Under the pieces are notes generated by a model. It ran no database searches and was not told the origin of the DNA. It saw only the letters and a list, made by a program, of their open reading frames with translations. Source: Epithemia pelagica (taxonomy: Eukaryota > Bacillariophyta > Bacillariophyceae > Surirellales > Surirellaceae). From it: a DNA stretch of 64,000 bases. Location: contig OX337229.1 of NCBI GenBank assembly GCA_946965045.2, forward strand, positions 4,712,001-4,776,000. The letters run 5' to 3'. Made by a program: the position numbers and the translations under genes. This document shows positions 8,232 through 17,952 of this stretch, piece by piece (within the stretch, counting starts at the first letter, position 1; each line of letters begins with the position of its first letter).

Positions 8232-9881
8232 CTATTGAAACCAATCTACCCGTTCCAAAACAAAAATACTTTCGCTTGTCCGAATACGTCCATTTCTCCA
8301 ATCGATCCATGGATGGCCTGGCATAGAAAACACTGTATGAAACGATTTGTCACTGACCACCGTTTCATCTTCCGTCAATAAATGTGTGAATAGCTGAAAC
8401 GACGACCCCGGTGTTTGTGCATTGTCTTCTTCGTACCCTGCTTTCTCAAACTCCACATGTATCCCATGTTTCTTTCCTGTGTTGAATGCAGCTCTTTGAC
8501 CAAACAGAGAGACACCACTCATGGCCGATGCTACATCCACGTACACACGGGCTGTTGTATTCTCGCTCTTGGTGACTGAGTCCAGTCGTTGGGACAAGGC
8601 ACTGAGTCCATCCCCACCAGGATAATTGGAATGACTGACAGCCACGAAGCACCAACTGGATACCAATGTCAGTACAAGTGAAACCAAACAGACTAGAAAT
8701 GCCAACCTTCCCAACATGCTGGGTCGTTTCTCCTTCTGTGGAAAAGCTACAAGAAAGACACGATCCAGTCCAATTGCGGCAGCTAGATTGAAGACGGGTA
8801 ACACAGGAAAGAGAAATCTTGTTTCCTTGTGCCCCAAGAAAGAATACAGAACGACGTAACCGAACGCAGGAAGAAGAATTGGCATCCACTTCGTATCCAG
8901 CAAATTTACATGTGGGATATCGGGTCTCAGTTGAGTTTGTCGCACCAAAATATTCTCAACAGTAGCCAATTTCTCAGGAACCCGCAAGATTGCCAATGGA
9001 ACCATTGGAAGGGTCAAAACCATGGCCTTTGGAAGAGAGGAGGAGAAATAAAAGTACCAGGCACTCACTCCCCATTCACTGGACTTGTTGAGTATGGTGT
9101 TGAAGAACAAGACCTCTCCCTCCGGCCATACAGGACGTTGCCACAAGGCACTGTCCAAGGGGACGGTACACACAAGAGAGGCGACGCCCGTAAAGACACC
9201 CAATCGAATGGATTGTAAGATTCCCAGTTTTCGCTGTACACAGATCCATGAAAGACCAGCTGTGAAAAGCAAAAGAATCACATCACAGCGAAAAATGGCC
9301 GTTGTCATAATGACAAGGACGCCCGCCTCGGGGATTCGATCCGCAATCCATGCACTAAATGCATGTAAACACAACGTTGTTGCGAATATGTTGGGAAGCA
9401 TGCGACTTGCATAAAATGGCATATGGAATTGGCATGCCGTTAGAAGCAAGAGCCAAGTACCGGTGCGGGTTCCACCCACACGTCCATCCACCGACGCAGC
9501 GAGTCGAAACCATCCATGCACAAAGGCTGAAAGAAGAATAAATCGCGCCATAAATTGAACATCCATTGGGCTTTCCGCGATGTCATAAAATGGATAGAAA
9601 ATCAAACGGATGATTTGGCATGCAACGGCTAGAAAGAGGGGGCCTGTAAAGCTTCGAGGAACGACACCTGGGTACTGTAGATGGTCATAGGGTGGAATTT
9701 CTGTGTCTCCATTCTCCTGTCCTGACGATAAGGTCAAAATTGGACTGACACCATGGTAGAACAGGTCATGCACGGCCTGAAGGGAGAAGCTTTCCTCCAC
9801 CTTAGAATGTGGACATATCCACAGATACGACAGAGAGACGAGGAAGAGAAAAAGCTGCGCAAATGTCCTGTAGATCTTCAT
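8232..9881 (-). CDS. ALG12: ALG12, dolichyl-P-Man:Man7GlcNAc2-PP-dolichol alpha-1,6-mannosyltransferase
   Basis: This 549-residue multi-pass ER membrane glycosyltransferase of family GT22 adds the eighth mannose to the lipid-linked N-glycan precursor on the luminal side. Motifs: KVEESFSLQAVHDLFYHG at about residues 26-43 and YDHLQYPGVVPRSF, both typical of ALG12 (KVEESFNxQAxHD, YDHxxFPGVVPRTF), and the GT22 signature HKETRFLFPVLPVFN near residue 365. About ten hydrophobic helices are visible. The start is the ATG at 9881; the open frame extends 24 codons further but only from a TTG. Typical family length is 480-600. The 5' end lies 260 bp from the ATG of the divergent mitochondrial gene. Confidence 0.9.
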   Translation of the reverse strand: MKIYRTFAQLFLFLVSLSYLWICPHSKVEESFSLQAVHDLFYHGVSPILTLSSGQENGDTEIPPYDHLQYPGVVPRSFTGPLFLAVACQIIRLIFYPFYDIAESPMDVQFMARFILLSAFVHGWFRLAASVDGRVGGTRTGTWLLLLTACQFHMPFYASRMLPNIFATTLCLHAFSAWIADRIPEAGVLVIMTTAIFRCDVILLLFTAGLSWICVQRKLGILQSIRLGVFTGVASLVCTVPLDSALWQRPVWPEGEVLFFNTILNKSSEWGVSAWYFYFSSSLPKAMVLTLPMVPLAILRVPEKLATVENILVRQTQLRPDIPHVNLLDTKWMPILLPAFGYVVLYSFLGHKETRFLFPVLPVFNLAAAIGLDRVFLVAFPQKEKRPSMLGRLAFLVCLVSLVLTLVSSWCFVAVSHSNYPGGDGLSALSQRLDSVTKSENTTARVYVDVASAMSGVSLFGQRAAFNTGKKHGIHVEFEKAGYEEDNAQTPGSSFQLFTHLLTEDETVVSDKSFHTVFSMPGHPWIDWRNGRIRTSESIFVLERVDWFQ

Positions 9882-10141
9882 CAAGCGAAGCAGAAACAAT
9901 GATTGGTGCACGCAAGCGTTTAGTTGTATGCTTCTTTGCAATATCGTCTTCAAACAAAATCCATGACAGTGACATGCGATTGCAGAATGGTCATTGTCCT
10001 TCGATCAAATTGAAATGTCCAAACTTGACTCCACGCCTGACAACGGACGGACCTTTTGTGCGAGCTCAACAAGATGCAGTCGCGTTCCCCTCAGCAGGTC
10101 GCAGCCATCACTTTGACGCTGCTTCTGACATCAATCTGACC

Positions 10142-11215
10142 ATGATGAACTTGGTTTTCCAGAAAAGACTGAAGAAGCTTGCTGTAAGAGAATTGACTAC
10201 GCGCTCGTTCTCACGTCAGATCTTCCCAGGGACTCTTGCGTTGAGCGCTCCTCATTGCCCCCCTCGAGCGACTCTCGTTGCATGGAGCGTTCCTTATTGT
10301 TCACCTCGAACGACCCCTCGGTTCTTTCATACGTCACGTTCACTCGGTGGAAGCGCTACTGCCGCGTCGTCATCTGCCACCGATAAGGCTCCCTTGGCTT
10401 CGACTGCTGCACCAAAAAAGAAGGATGAGAAAAACTTGTTTCTAGACAATCTCGGTACTATTTTTCTTTCCGCAATTGGATTGATTATCGCTTATTTGGT
10501 TCGGTCGTACATTGGCAGTACAAGGAGGAATACGCTTCGCGGTGAGCTCGAGGCCAAGGCGACGTTAGATCCTCTCGAGATCGATGAACTCAGAAGAGTC
10601 AATCCTGAATTAACGGCATCTGTCTTTCGCGATCTTGTTGAAGAGGTATGGGCGAAACATCCCAGTGGCGAATTAACGTACAACGAATTCACCGAAACAA
10701 TTCGCGAAACTTTGGTACAAAAGCACAAAGTACCGACAGTTGAATTTGGGCACCTTCTCGATCGTGTCGTTATCTTTCTTATAGAAAAACAGGGAGATTC
10801 CAGTTCCACACCACAACCTATATCGCTGTGGATGACGGTTCTATCCTTGGCACTGAATTCTCCAATTTCGGATCGGGTGCGAGTTCTCCACGAAGTATTA
10901 GTACAAGAAGCGCTCCATAGTTCGGTCTCTTCAGGAACGGACGATGCGTCGGCAACTGTTAACATTGAAAAGGTTCGTCGAATGGTGCAATACTTACAAG
11001 ATACGGACCAATTGGTTCTCGAAACACAGCTCTTCCCGACTCCGGACAAGGCATATCCGATCCAACAGTACCATCGTGGTACACCAGACGAACTTGTGAG
11101 TTGGGAAGGCTCGGATTCTGAACCGATTGATTTCGAAGCTTTTGCCGCCTTACTTCGTTCCAGAGCTGTATGTGCATGGGGAGAGTGCTACCGGAAGAGC
11201 TACAAGAACTATTAA
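10142..11215 (+). CDS. mitochondrial inner-membrane-like protein with EF-hand-like segment; 3' end uncertain
   Basis: The frame is open from 9809, but the best start is the MMNLVFQKRLKKLAVRELTTRSF sequence at 10142, an Arg/Lys-rich amphipathic presequence typical of mitochondrial import. After a Ser/Ala-rich region comes one transmembrane helix (LDNLGTIFLSAIGLIIAYLVRSYIG) and a soluble C-terminal domain of alpha-helical character. HPSGELTYNEFTETI looks like half of an EF-hand (acidic loop positions incomplete). I do not recognise a named family. The annotated C-terminus (AVCAWGECYRKSYKNY) may be wrong: a donor GTATGT at 11168 pairs with a strong acceptor TTTGTTTCTATCAG ending 11260, and the overlapping frame from 11170 reads a coding-like helix (VLPEELQELLTIMKKF). 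Confidence 0.55.
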   Translation: MMNLVFQKRLKKLAVRELTTRSFSRQIFPGTLALSAPHCPPRATLVAWSVPYCSPRTTPRFFHTSRSLGGSATAASSSATDKAPLASTAAPKKKDEKNLFLDNLGTIFLSAIGLIIAYLVRSYIGSTRRNTLRGELEAKATLDPLEIDELRRVNPELTASVFRDLVEEVWAKHPSGELTYNEFTETIRETLVQKHKVPTVEFGHLLDRVVIFLIEKQGDSSSTPQPISLWMTVLSLALNSPISDRVRVLHEVLVQEALHSSVSSGTDDASATVNIEKVRRMVQYLQDTDQLVLETQLFPTPDKAYPIQQYHRGTPDELVSWEGSDSEPIDFEAFAALLRSRAVCAWGECYRKSYKNY

Positions 11216-11234
11216 CAATCATGAAGAAGTTTTA

Positions 11235-12698
11235 CTATGCCGATCTTTTGTTTCTATCAGAGAATTGTACCACTCCAAAACGACCATTGACCATCCAGTT
11301 TTCGTCTAACTTTGCTGCTCGTTCGGTTTGTGACTTTGCCATGCCACAGCCTAGTTCCGCTTTGAGAGTCCTCAGTGCACATACAGGGCAAGGAAAGTAG
11401 GCACCAACGACGTCACCAAAGGGAGCGTCGTAATCCCATTCCAAGTCTCCCAATAAACGGCGATAATTGGCGTCCCCCTTGACAATAGCCAAGTCACATC
11501 TCGTCTTCAGATCATTGTACAGAGGTGGATGCATCTTCCACATTGCGAGTCCTTGAACCCAAAATGGATCTTCCACACACTTCCATTTCTTTGATTTGAG
11601 ATATTCTCTCCATTTCAGGGCTGCTGCCTGAGCGGCCGGATTCTTAGAAGGGTCCAAATTACAGAAATAGTCGATGGTTTCCACAAGATCTTTCTCTAGA
11701 GCGTCCGAAACAAATGTTGGGTGCGATTTCAGCTGAAATGTGACTGTGTGTGCTATCCCAGATTCAATCAGATAGGAGCCGCAAGCCAAGTCTGTCACAA
11801 GTTCGAATCCAGCATTGTCGACAATAATGTCCACGGCACCGCCTCCATTGGCGCGGAGCTCCGAGCAGTACTTTGCAACAACGACAGAATCATCGTGGAG
11901 AAGGTTTTCGTACGCCTGTGCTAAGATACCCGAGAAAATATCATCATTTTGGGAAACGTCCGCGGGCCACAGCGAAAGATCCATTTTATTGCCCCATAGC
12001 GGGATGGACAAGGCAACTTGAAGTCCATTGTCGGTCGGTGGAAGCTGAGGAATTTTAGCCAGAACCGATTCAGCCGATGCCGTGGAAGAATCCAGTCCTG
12101 CTTTCTTCTGCTTGTAAAATGGATCATAGAGGTATCCTTGAGATGAGGGGTCCCAGTATCCGAGACAATCCATCAGACGACGGTAGACATAAAACTCTGC
12201 CACCATCCAAGGCGAAGACAGCCACGTTTCTGATTCATCCACATTAGGTTTCAGTATGGCTTTCCATTGTTCAACCTCTAGTTTCCTATCTGGTGAAGCG
12301 TCTTTCGGGGCTTCATCTGGATACGCAAGTTTCACATTGGCGGCATCTCGAAGCTCCTGGCGCAATTTGTCAAATGCATCCCGTATCTCAGGACGCCACT
12401 CATTGAATTTCTCTTCGTTGTCCTTGAAAGTTCTCTCTAATATTTCTGCATCGACACGTCGACTCATAGTATCGAAAGCCCAGGTACCGACTGTTTCGGA
12501 TCGAATAGGATCCGGAAGGTCCAAGGCCGGCACCGGCGTTTCGGTGTCCACATCGGATTCTTGTGCCATGATAAAAGTATTAGATCGGATCACGGATGAC
12601 TTATAGGGCAACAGTGTACTGCGGGTGGTAAAGCAAAAGCTCCCTCTTACATAGGTGAACCAAATGAAGATGCAAACGACAGTTGGTCCAAATCGCAT
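11235..12698 (-). CDS. DUF89/ARMT1-like metal-dependent phosphatase
   Basis: This 487-residue protein belongs to the DUF89 (damage-control phosphatase, ARMT1/C6orf211) family, Mn/Ni- or Co-dependent enzymes that hydrolyse sugar phosphates such as fructose-1-phosphate and damaged metabolites. Signatures: LWGNKMDLSLW around residue 230, the metal-site motif DNAGFELVTDL near 300, and the C-terminal GDANYRRLLGDLEW. It ends FGVVQF as family members do. The N-terminus is a hydrophobic signal (RFGPTVVCIFIWFTYVRGSFCF) followed by a Ser/Arg-rich segment, so a secretory or plastid route is possible. ATG 12698 is used; the frame opens two codons earlier with a TTG. The 3' end lies 20 bp from the stop of the facing gene, and their transcripts may overlap. 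Confidence 0.85.
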   Translation of the reverse strand: MRFGPTVVCIFIWFTYVRGSFCFTTRSTLLPYKSSVIRSNTFIMAQESDVDTETPVPALDLPDPIRSETVGTWAFDTMSRRVDAEILERTFKDNEEKFNEWRPEIRDAFDKLRQELRDAANVKLAYPDEAPKDASPDRKLEVEQWKAILKPNVDESETWLSSPWMVAEFYVYRRLMDCLGYWDPSSQGYLYDPFYKQKKAGLDSSTASAESVLAKIPQLPPTDNGLQVALSIPLWGNKMDLSLWPADVSQNDDIFSGILAQAYENLLHDDSVVVAKYCSELRANGGGAVDIIVDNAGFELVTDLACGSYLIESGIAHTVTFQLKSHPTFVSDALEKDLVETIDYFCNLDPSKNPAAQAAALKWREYLKSKKWKCVEDPFWVQGLAMWKMHPPLYNDLKTRCDLAIVKGDANYRRLLGDLEWDYDAPFGDVVGAYFPCPVCALRTLKAELGCGMAKSQTERAAKLDENWMVNGRFGVVQFSDRNKRSA

Positions 12699-12704
12699 GT
12701 TCAA

Positions 12705-12988
12705 TTGCGCCGATGCATCAGTGTACCATCGTCAAGCAAGAAGTGAGAGAAAAAAAATGAGCCGAATCTTTTATGGCCCGAGTCGCGGATTAGTCACGGC
12801 CGCTTCAGATCTGCAAGAGTCAGTGGGTCATCTTCTTCATCCTCCTCTTCACTACGGAAAAAAGTGAACGAAACCAACAAGCAAAAGGAAAAGTGAAGTG
12901 AACTACATTGAGGACGATAACAACAACAATAGCCAAACGCCGTCCTCCGGGAACGAACATACACCGCACGGACAGGGACACGCTGCCA
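12705..12988. other. intergenic / 5' end of the mobile element
   Basis: The first ~150 bp upstream of the ARMT1-like gene look like ordinary promoter sequence. From about 12850 the plus strand becomes strikingly A+C-rich and continuous with the ORF that follows, so the element 5' boundary probably lies between 12790 and 12900. No target-site duplication could be identified. Confidence 0.3.
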
Positions 12989-15900
12989 ATGGAGCGCGAC
13001 GCGGACCCGCCATGGGCCATATTGGCCAAGAAAATTCCCATGGCCGAACCACGACCCAACTGCCAAAACAACGCCGATCCACCCCCGCCCATCGGTTGGC
13101 AACACATGCAACGCATGGCGACCGCCACATGGACCATGGAATCTCTCCATGGTCTCCGGAAAAACAAACAAAACAAACCTCACGACGCCGTTACACGTTT
13201 CCCCCGCCACCATGGTACAACCCAGATCCCACCGCTGGCCGAAAAAGCGACTTCCAACGGAAACACAGACCCCCAGCGACTGCTACGGTGTAACAACAAC
13301 ACCAACCCAAGAGGCCCCCGGACCGAAACCAAGCCCAACAAACGGATGACCGAACCAACCGAAAGGATGACCAAACCAACCGAAAGGATGACCGAACTGA
13401 CCAAGCGGATGACCCTGCCAGACCACCTCCCAGCACCAACACCTCAAGCTCAAAGACACGACGACAGCAACGAAGACCCAGGCCACGTCGGCAGAGCAAG
13501 ACACCAACAGGCACTCCCCCGCCCACCACCAGTGGAACACTCCCGGCAAAGCCACAAGACAACAACAACAAATACCGCCACCGAGCCCGTATCAGACCCA
13601 ATGCCGTCACCCAACACCACCAAACCCAGCTGCCAAAGGCCCAAGATCCCCAAAACGAAACAGTTAGACAATGCCCTACGGCGAGTCATCCTCCAACTCA
13701 CGATGACCCAAACCAACAAAACGACAAACTGCCCTCCCCACAAAAACAGTGGAAACAGAGTTTTCCACAGGGAGCCTCCTCCAGCCGACCAGCACCGCAA
13801 ACAGCAACAACCGACCAAGATGCAAGTCCACTCCAAACCTTCCACCGGCCGTCGCTCGACCCGGGCAAAAATCACCTCCTCCGCCCTCGGACCCATCCCT
13901 CTCGTCGCCACTACCATCCACGGCACCACCGCCATCACCCCGGACCGTAAGACAACCAAACCAACCACCAACGACAACAACAAGAAAGGAAACATTGCCG
14001 CCAACAACAAAAAAAACACAGAAAAAAAGAACAACGAAAAAAACACAGGAAAAAAGAACACCAACGACCACCACGACAACACCAACAACGACAACACCAC
14101 CACCGAATCCATCAACAACGAGCCCAACCAAATCGACACCACCGACGAACAAACCACGGACGAAGGCACTCAAGGAACCAAGGAAACGCAACCCACCAAC
14201 AACAAAACCCCGACGAGCGACGACGACTCGACCACCAAACCCAACGACAACGAGAAAGGCACGCCCGCGACGAACCCTTACAGGAAACCGAAAGTGGCGA
14301 AACGTCCCCAGTCTCCCGAACCGTCCTTCCTGTTCCACCTCCACGTGGCAGTGAACCACCACCACAACTACAAGATCGAGTCCACTCTCCCGCGACTCAC
14401 CGAACAAGCTCTGAAAACGCATCTCAACGACGTTTTCTTCCACCACAGCAAGAGAGAAGAGCCCATGTGGCTACAGGTCCACTCCGTGGACTTCCTTGAA
14501 ACAAAACAGTCCCCCAGTCGCCCCCTCCGTGGCGCAGACAACCACAACCGATCCAACAAGGGAAGTGGACACACATCCACCTTCCATGTCACCCTCTCCC
14601 CAGCTCCCGCAAACGACGCATTCGACACCGGTGTTTTCTTCGAACAAGGTCTTCGCTTCGTCTTGCAAATGTGGCATAAACACCACAACGACGACTTTTC
14701 CTACCACGAGCACGGGTCCCAAACAATCCTTTGCCCAGGCACCCGCCAATCCAACCCAACGATATACCCACGGTGCGACCAGATCAACGTCTACCAACCA
14801 GCATGCAACAACCGCACGAGCGACACCTACGGCATAGTCGTAGGGGTGCCGGCCCAAACAATCAAACACCGTCGAGCAGCTTTGGACCTGTCCTCCGACA
14901 TCCAAAACATCCTCACCCCTCACCTCCCTCGGAAGTTGAACCACGTGGACTATTACAACCACATCGGCTGTCGTGCTGGAACTTTCAGCGGCGAGCTGAA
15001 AAATAAACAACGTGGACAAGTACCGGCAATTTACATCACAGCCTCGTCCAAAAGCAACTTTGAGGCACTACTTCGGAGTTACAACGCCTACCTATCCGCC
15101 AACCGCAACACCGAACTGGCTTGGTGCAAGAATAACATCCAAATCATCCCAATGCCAACCTCGCAGAGCAATCGAACAACAACCTTGGAGGCAATCAAGG
15201 ACATTGACCAGTTCTTGGCAGCTTGCGTCAAAATCAAGCTTAAACCATTCAACCAAGAAGCAACCGACGGAGATTGGAAGCGCCTGCCAAACCTCCGTGA
15301 ATTCGTGGCCCTTTTTCCAGAATTTGAGAACGAAGATCCGGATCCGCAATTCTACACCCTTTATTTGCGAAAAACACCGGACACCCACTTGTTAACAACA
15401 AACACCATCCGGCAGCACCCAGAGTTTCCCGAAAACATTCTTCTCCCCACTCTGGCGGCAGTAGCGGCAACACCACCAAGACAGACCACCACAGGCCAAA
15501 ACCCAACAACTCCAACTTCCTCAAGCCACACCAACAGGCTGCTAGCCTTCACCAACCGTCTGCTCCGTCGCAAACACAACAACCTCGACGAGACGTCCGG
15601 AGACAGCAACAACAACCACACCAACAACCAAAGTACACCGACAAACACCAGCCCACCGGCCAACAAACGAAGCGCCGCGGCCATGCAACCAACAGAAGAC
15701 GAAGAAAGTGACCCACACGAGGACGGAACCGACTGGACGACGGTGGCCGCACAAACAAACTCGTATGCACCAAACCCAGAGGAAGAAGACTCCAAACCTG
15801 CAGCCAAACGCAACCAATTTGCACCACTCACCGAACAGGGAGACGACAAACAATCGACCGTAGACAGGATGGACACGGACGACTCCGATGATCACTCCCG

Positions 15901-16192
15901 GGCCCTGATCAGCAGCGATGACAACCTCGAAAACGACGAACACGAGTTTTCGGCCACCACAATGCAGGAGATCGAACTTATCTTTAAGTATGTGGCAAAC
16001 AACAACCCCTCTCGTTTAGACGAAATGAGAAAGTTTTTGGAAAACACAAAGTCGTTCACGAACGACACAGACACGCAAGACGCGTGGCGATTCGCTCAGT
16101 CTTTGGTACAGACGAGCAATTCCACCGTCGCTGACTCGCGCACCGGTCATGTGGTCCCGTATGCAAACTGGGCCAAGGGGCCAGATGAGTAA
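12989..16192 (+). CDS. ORF1-like protein of the defective non-LTR element
   Basis: The first in-frame ATG is 12989, giving 1067 residues. Residues 1-450 are low-complexity, rich in Asn, Thr, Pro, Lys and Gln (long runs of NNT/KKN type). Residues ~455-820 look folded: FLFHLHVAVNHHHNYKIES, YGIVVGVPAQTIKHRRAALD, LNHVDYYNHIGCRAGTF, YITASSKSNFEALLRSYNAY. The remainder is again Thr/Asn/Glu-rich and acidic. I do not recognise the central domain. Position upstream of and overlapping a zinc-finger ORF2 suggests an RNA-binding ORF1 protein. The frame is intact although the downstream ORF2 is broken, which is notable: either this element decayed recently or the ORF1 is retained. No intron was needed. 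Confidence 0.5.
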   Translation: MERDADPPWAILAKKIPMAEPRPNCQNNADPPPPIGWQHMQRMATATWTMESLHGLRKNKQNKPHDAVTRFPRHHGTTQIPPLAEKATSNGNTDPQRLLRCNNNTNPRGPRTETKPNKRMTEPTERMTKPTERMTELTKRMTLPDHLPAPTPQAQRHDDSNEDPGHVGRARHQQALPRPPPVEHSRQSHKTTTTNTATEPVSDPMPSPNTTKPSCQRPKIPKTKQLDNALRRVILQLTMTQTNKTTNCPPHKNSGNRVFHREPPPADQHRKQQQPTKMQVHSKPSTGRRSTRAKITSSALGPIPLVATTIHGTTAITPDRKTTKPTTNDNNKKGNIAANNKKNTEKKNNEKNTGKKNTNDHHDNTNNDNTTTESINNEPNQIDTTDEQTTDEGTQGTKETQPTNNKTPTSDDDSTTKPNDNEKGTPATNPYRKPKVAKRPQSPEPSFLFHLHVAVNHHHNYKIESTLPRLTEQALKTHLNDVFFHHSKREEPMWLQVHSVDFLETKQSPSRPLRGADNHNRSNKGSGHTSTFHVTLSPAPANDAFDTGVFFEQGLRFVLQMWHKHHNDDFSYHEHGSQTILCPGTRQSNPTIYPRCDQINVYQPACNNRTSDTYGIVVGVPAQTIKHRRAALDLSSDIQNILTPHLPRKLNHVDYYNHIGCRAGTFSGELKNKQRGQVPAIYITASSKSNFEALLRSYNAYLSANRNTELAWCKNNIQIIPMPTSQSNRTTTLEAIKDIDQFLAACVKIKLKPFNQEATDGDWKRLPNLREFVALFPEFENEDPDPQFYTLYLRKTPDTHLLTTNTIRQHPEFPENILLPTLAAVAATPPRQTTTGQNPTTPTSSSHTNRLLAFTNRLLRRKHNNLDETSGDSNNNHTNNQSTPTNTSPPANKRSAAAMQPTEDEESDPHEDGTDWTTVAAQTNSYAPNPEEEDSKPAAKRNQFAPLTEQGDDKQSTVDRMDTDDSDDHSRALISSDDNLENDEHEFSATTMQEIELIFKYVANNNPSRLDEMRKFLENTKSFTNDTDTQDAWRFAQSLVQTSNSTVADSRTGHVVPYANWAKGPDE

Positions 16193-17370
16193 ACCAACGA
16201 CAACACCACCGAGACACTGCCCAGTCCCCGACTGTCCATGGAAAGTGCCTCGCTTCACAATCAACCCACATGCTTCTATCAAAGAACACCTGATCACCGC
16301 CCACAACGAGACACACCCATCTGATTATCTAACACCATTGTACTGCAACAAGCATGGTTTTTATCCATGCCAAACCTGTGACACAACCACGGCCATATTC
16401 ACGACGGAAGGCCATCTAAGACAACACGTAACAAAAAAGCATAGTAGGTCCAACACGAACACTCAATTTGTCCTTCATACCTACCGACATGCGCAACCAG
16501 AGACAGAAACCAACTGGAAGAAAAGTCTAGCTTACCTGCACCAACTACAACTTACACCACCGCCCTTTCGACGCAGCTTATGGCACAAACTCAAGCCGCC
16601 TTTGAGAGCAGAAATCTACTCCACATACAACAACGTGATCTCATGGCTCCTTGCAGCAACACCACCTCTCACCCAGGCCGTCATACGAGACGAACGACCA
16701 CAACAACATGACACCGACGCCAGCCCTTTCTGGAAGCTGCTGATTTTGCTAGAGCCCCTGCTCTTAGCACCGATCAAAAACACAGTGCACCGAACTTACA
16801 CCAACGCCTTCCGCGCCCGACTGTCCCTCCTGAAAGCAGGAAGAATAAGCCACAGCCCCTTCTCGACCCGTCCGACCACACCACACTTGCCTCAATGGCC
16901 TCCAGGACGCATCAAGAAGCGGCAAGAGCTAAGTTTTGCAGAGACCCAGACACGGCCAAACATCTCTTCGACAACGGAATCTACTTGATACCCTTCACCG
17001 TTGATCATCTTGGAGGGCTCGGTTCTTTCGCCGATCGCCTTTTGTTCCCCTCAGAATACCATCCGCATATATTCACAACCACACAACCACCATGGCAAAA
17101 CCCATAATTCGGCAAGGACCAAAAATGAAGTAAACCACAACCATCGGCATTCCGACTCTTCGAAGAATCCACCGAAGCACCATCGAATCTTCTCACGGCA
17201 GCCAACGCCAAAACCAAGAAATTCAGCTACCCAGAAGCCCACATTTATTCCATCGGGCACTTCGCAAAAGCTTCATTGGGACACGCCATCGTCTCCGCCC
17301 TTGCGACTCACGCCAACAACAACATAGGTGCAATCCGACAGCACCAATCGAAACAAAAAATCAGAACCAC
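16149..17370 (+). pseudogene. ORF2 remnant: zinc fingers joined to the C-terminal tail, RT lost
   Basis: The frame from ATG 16149 overlaps ORF1 by 44 nt and runs to 16988. It encodes two zinc fingers near residues 24-55 and 70-98 (CPVPDC...HLITAH and CQTCDTTT...HLRQHVTKKH). A helical region and FWKLLILLEPLLLAP, a segment often preceding the RT domain in such elements, follow. Coding sense then passes to another frame (16895-17107: AKHLFDNGIYLIPFTVDHLGGLG). After two in-frame stops (TAA about 17105, TGA about 17129) it continues as AFRLFEESTEAPSNLL and YPEAHIYSIGHFAKASLGHA to about 17367. No RT palm motif (F/Y-x-D-D) or endonuclease motif lies between the fingers and the tail, so an internal deletion plus frameshift and stops is the simplest reading. 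Confidence 0.5.
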
Positions 17371-17421
17371 ACAATTGCAAAATTTGGCATCCCCGTGTTT
17401 TGCACCGGTAACACCCATATA

Positions 17422-17479
17422 AGGGCTGGGGATACCGATCCATGTACATCTAAGTAGGCTCAGTACAAAAGCTACGTAG
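17422..17479 (+). repeat. left terminal inverted repeat
   Basis: Outer arm of the 590-bp element, starting AGGGCTGGGGATACCGATC and ending GCTACGTAG. It pairs with 17953-18011 with one substitution (TAAGTAGG versus TAAGTTGG) and a small A-run difference before GCTACGTAG. Confidence 0.7.
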
Positions 17480-17952
17480 AGTACATAAAATCACATAGTA
17501 CACGTCACGAATTTAAAAAAATGCAAAAACGCTCGACAATGATGGCGAGATCCGGTGACGCCGTATGCATTCACCCATGCATCGCATAAACATCCAACCA
17601 CCGTAAGTCCTTTGCCTTTACCTTTGAAATTGTTGCCTAAAATTACAGAAGATTTGTCAAGTTGGCTGAAAAGGTACGCTCATTTTTCTGCAGTGATGAA
17701 ATCGAACGACCGCCCTAACTCACTCATTTTTCAATGCTGACTCGACCGAATTGAAAGCATAGTCACTCTAGTAGTAAATAATCTTCTTGTCAAAGCGGTC
17801 GAGGCAAGCTCTATTATTGAGGAAGTTATGGCCATGGGGGTGATGGCTTCCACCATTGTCGAGCGATGGCTTCCAATTTGCATTGTTTCTCGTGGCAGCA
17901 AGTTTTCAATTTGAGACCATCCGCCCCACTTGTTACACTCATGAAAATAGTA

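Larger units (their letters stand above)
12900..17410 (+). mobile_element. defective non-LTR (LINE-like) element, reverse transcriptase deleted
   Basis: Two overlapping reading frames (12989-16192 and 16149 onward, offset by one base) fit the ORF1/ORF2 arrangement of a LINE. ORF2 begins with paired C2H2 zinc fingers, as in R2/NeSL-like elements, and its 3' part resembles a C-terminal tail seen after the RT domain, but no RT motifs lie between. The whole segment is A+C-rich on the plus strand and clearly differs from the flanking genes. Boundaries are approximate: the 5' limit is where composition changes, and the 3' limit is where the inverted-repeat element starts. No poly(A) tail or target-site duplication was found. 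Class assignment is inferred from architecture, since the defining RT is absent. Confidence 0.55.

Noticed and set aside
9809-10141. N-terminal extension of the mitochondrial protein frame
   Set aside because: Overlaps the ALG12 5' end in antisense and lacks presequence character; the ATG at 10142 starts a typical mitochondrial presequence.
13450-15943. Several long minus-strand frames rich in Val, Gly and Leu (13450-14169, 13676-14446, 14471-15019, 15361-15876)
   Set aside because: They are antisense to the 1067-codon A+C-rich ORF; open length follows from base composition. No domain was seen.
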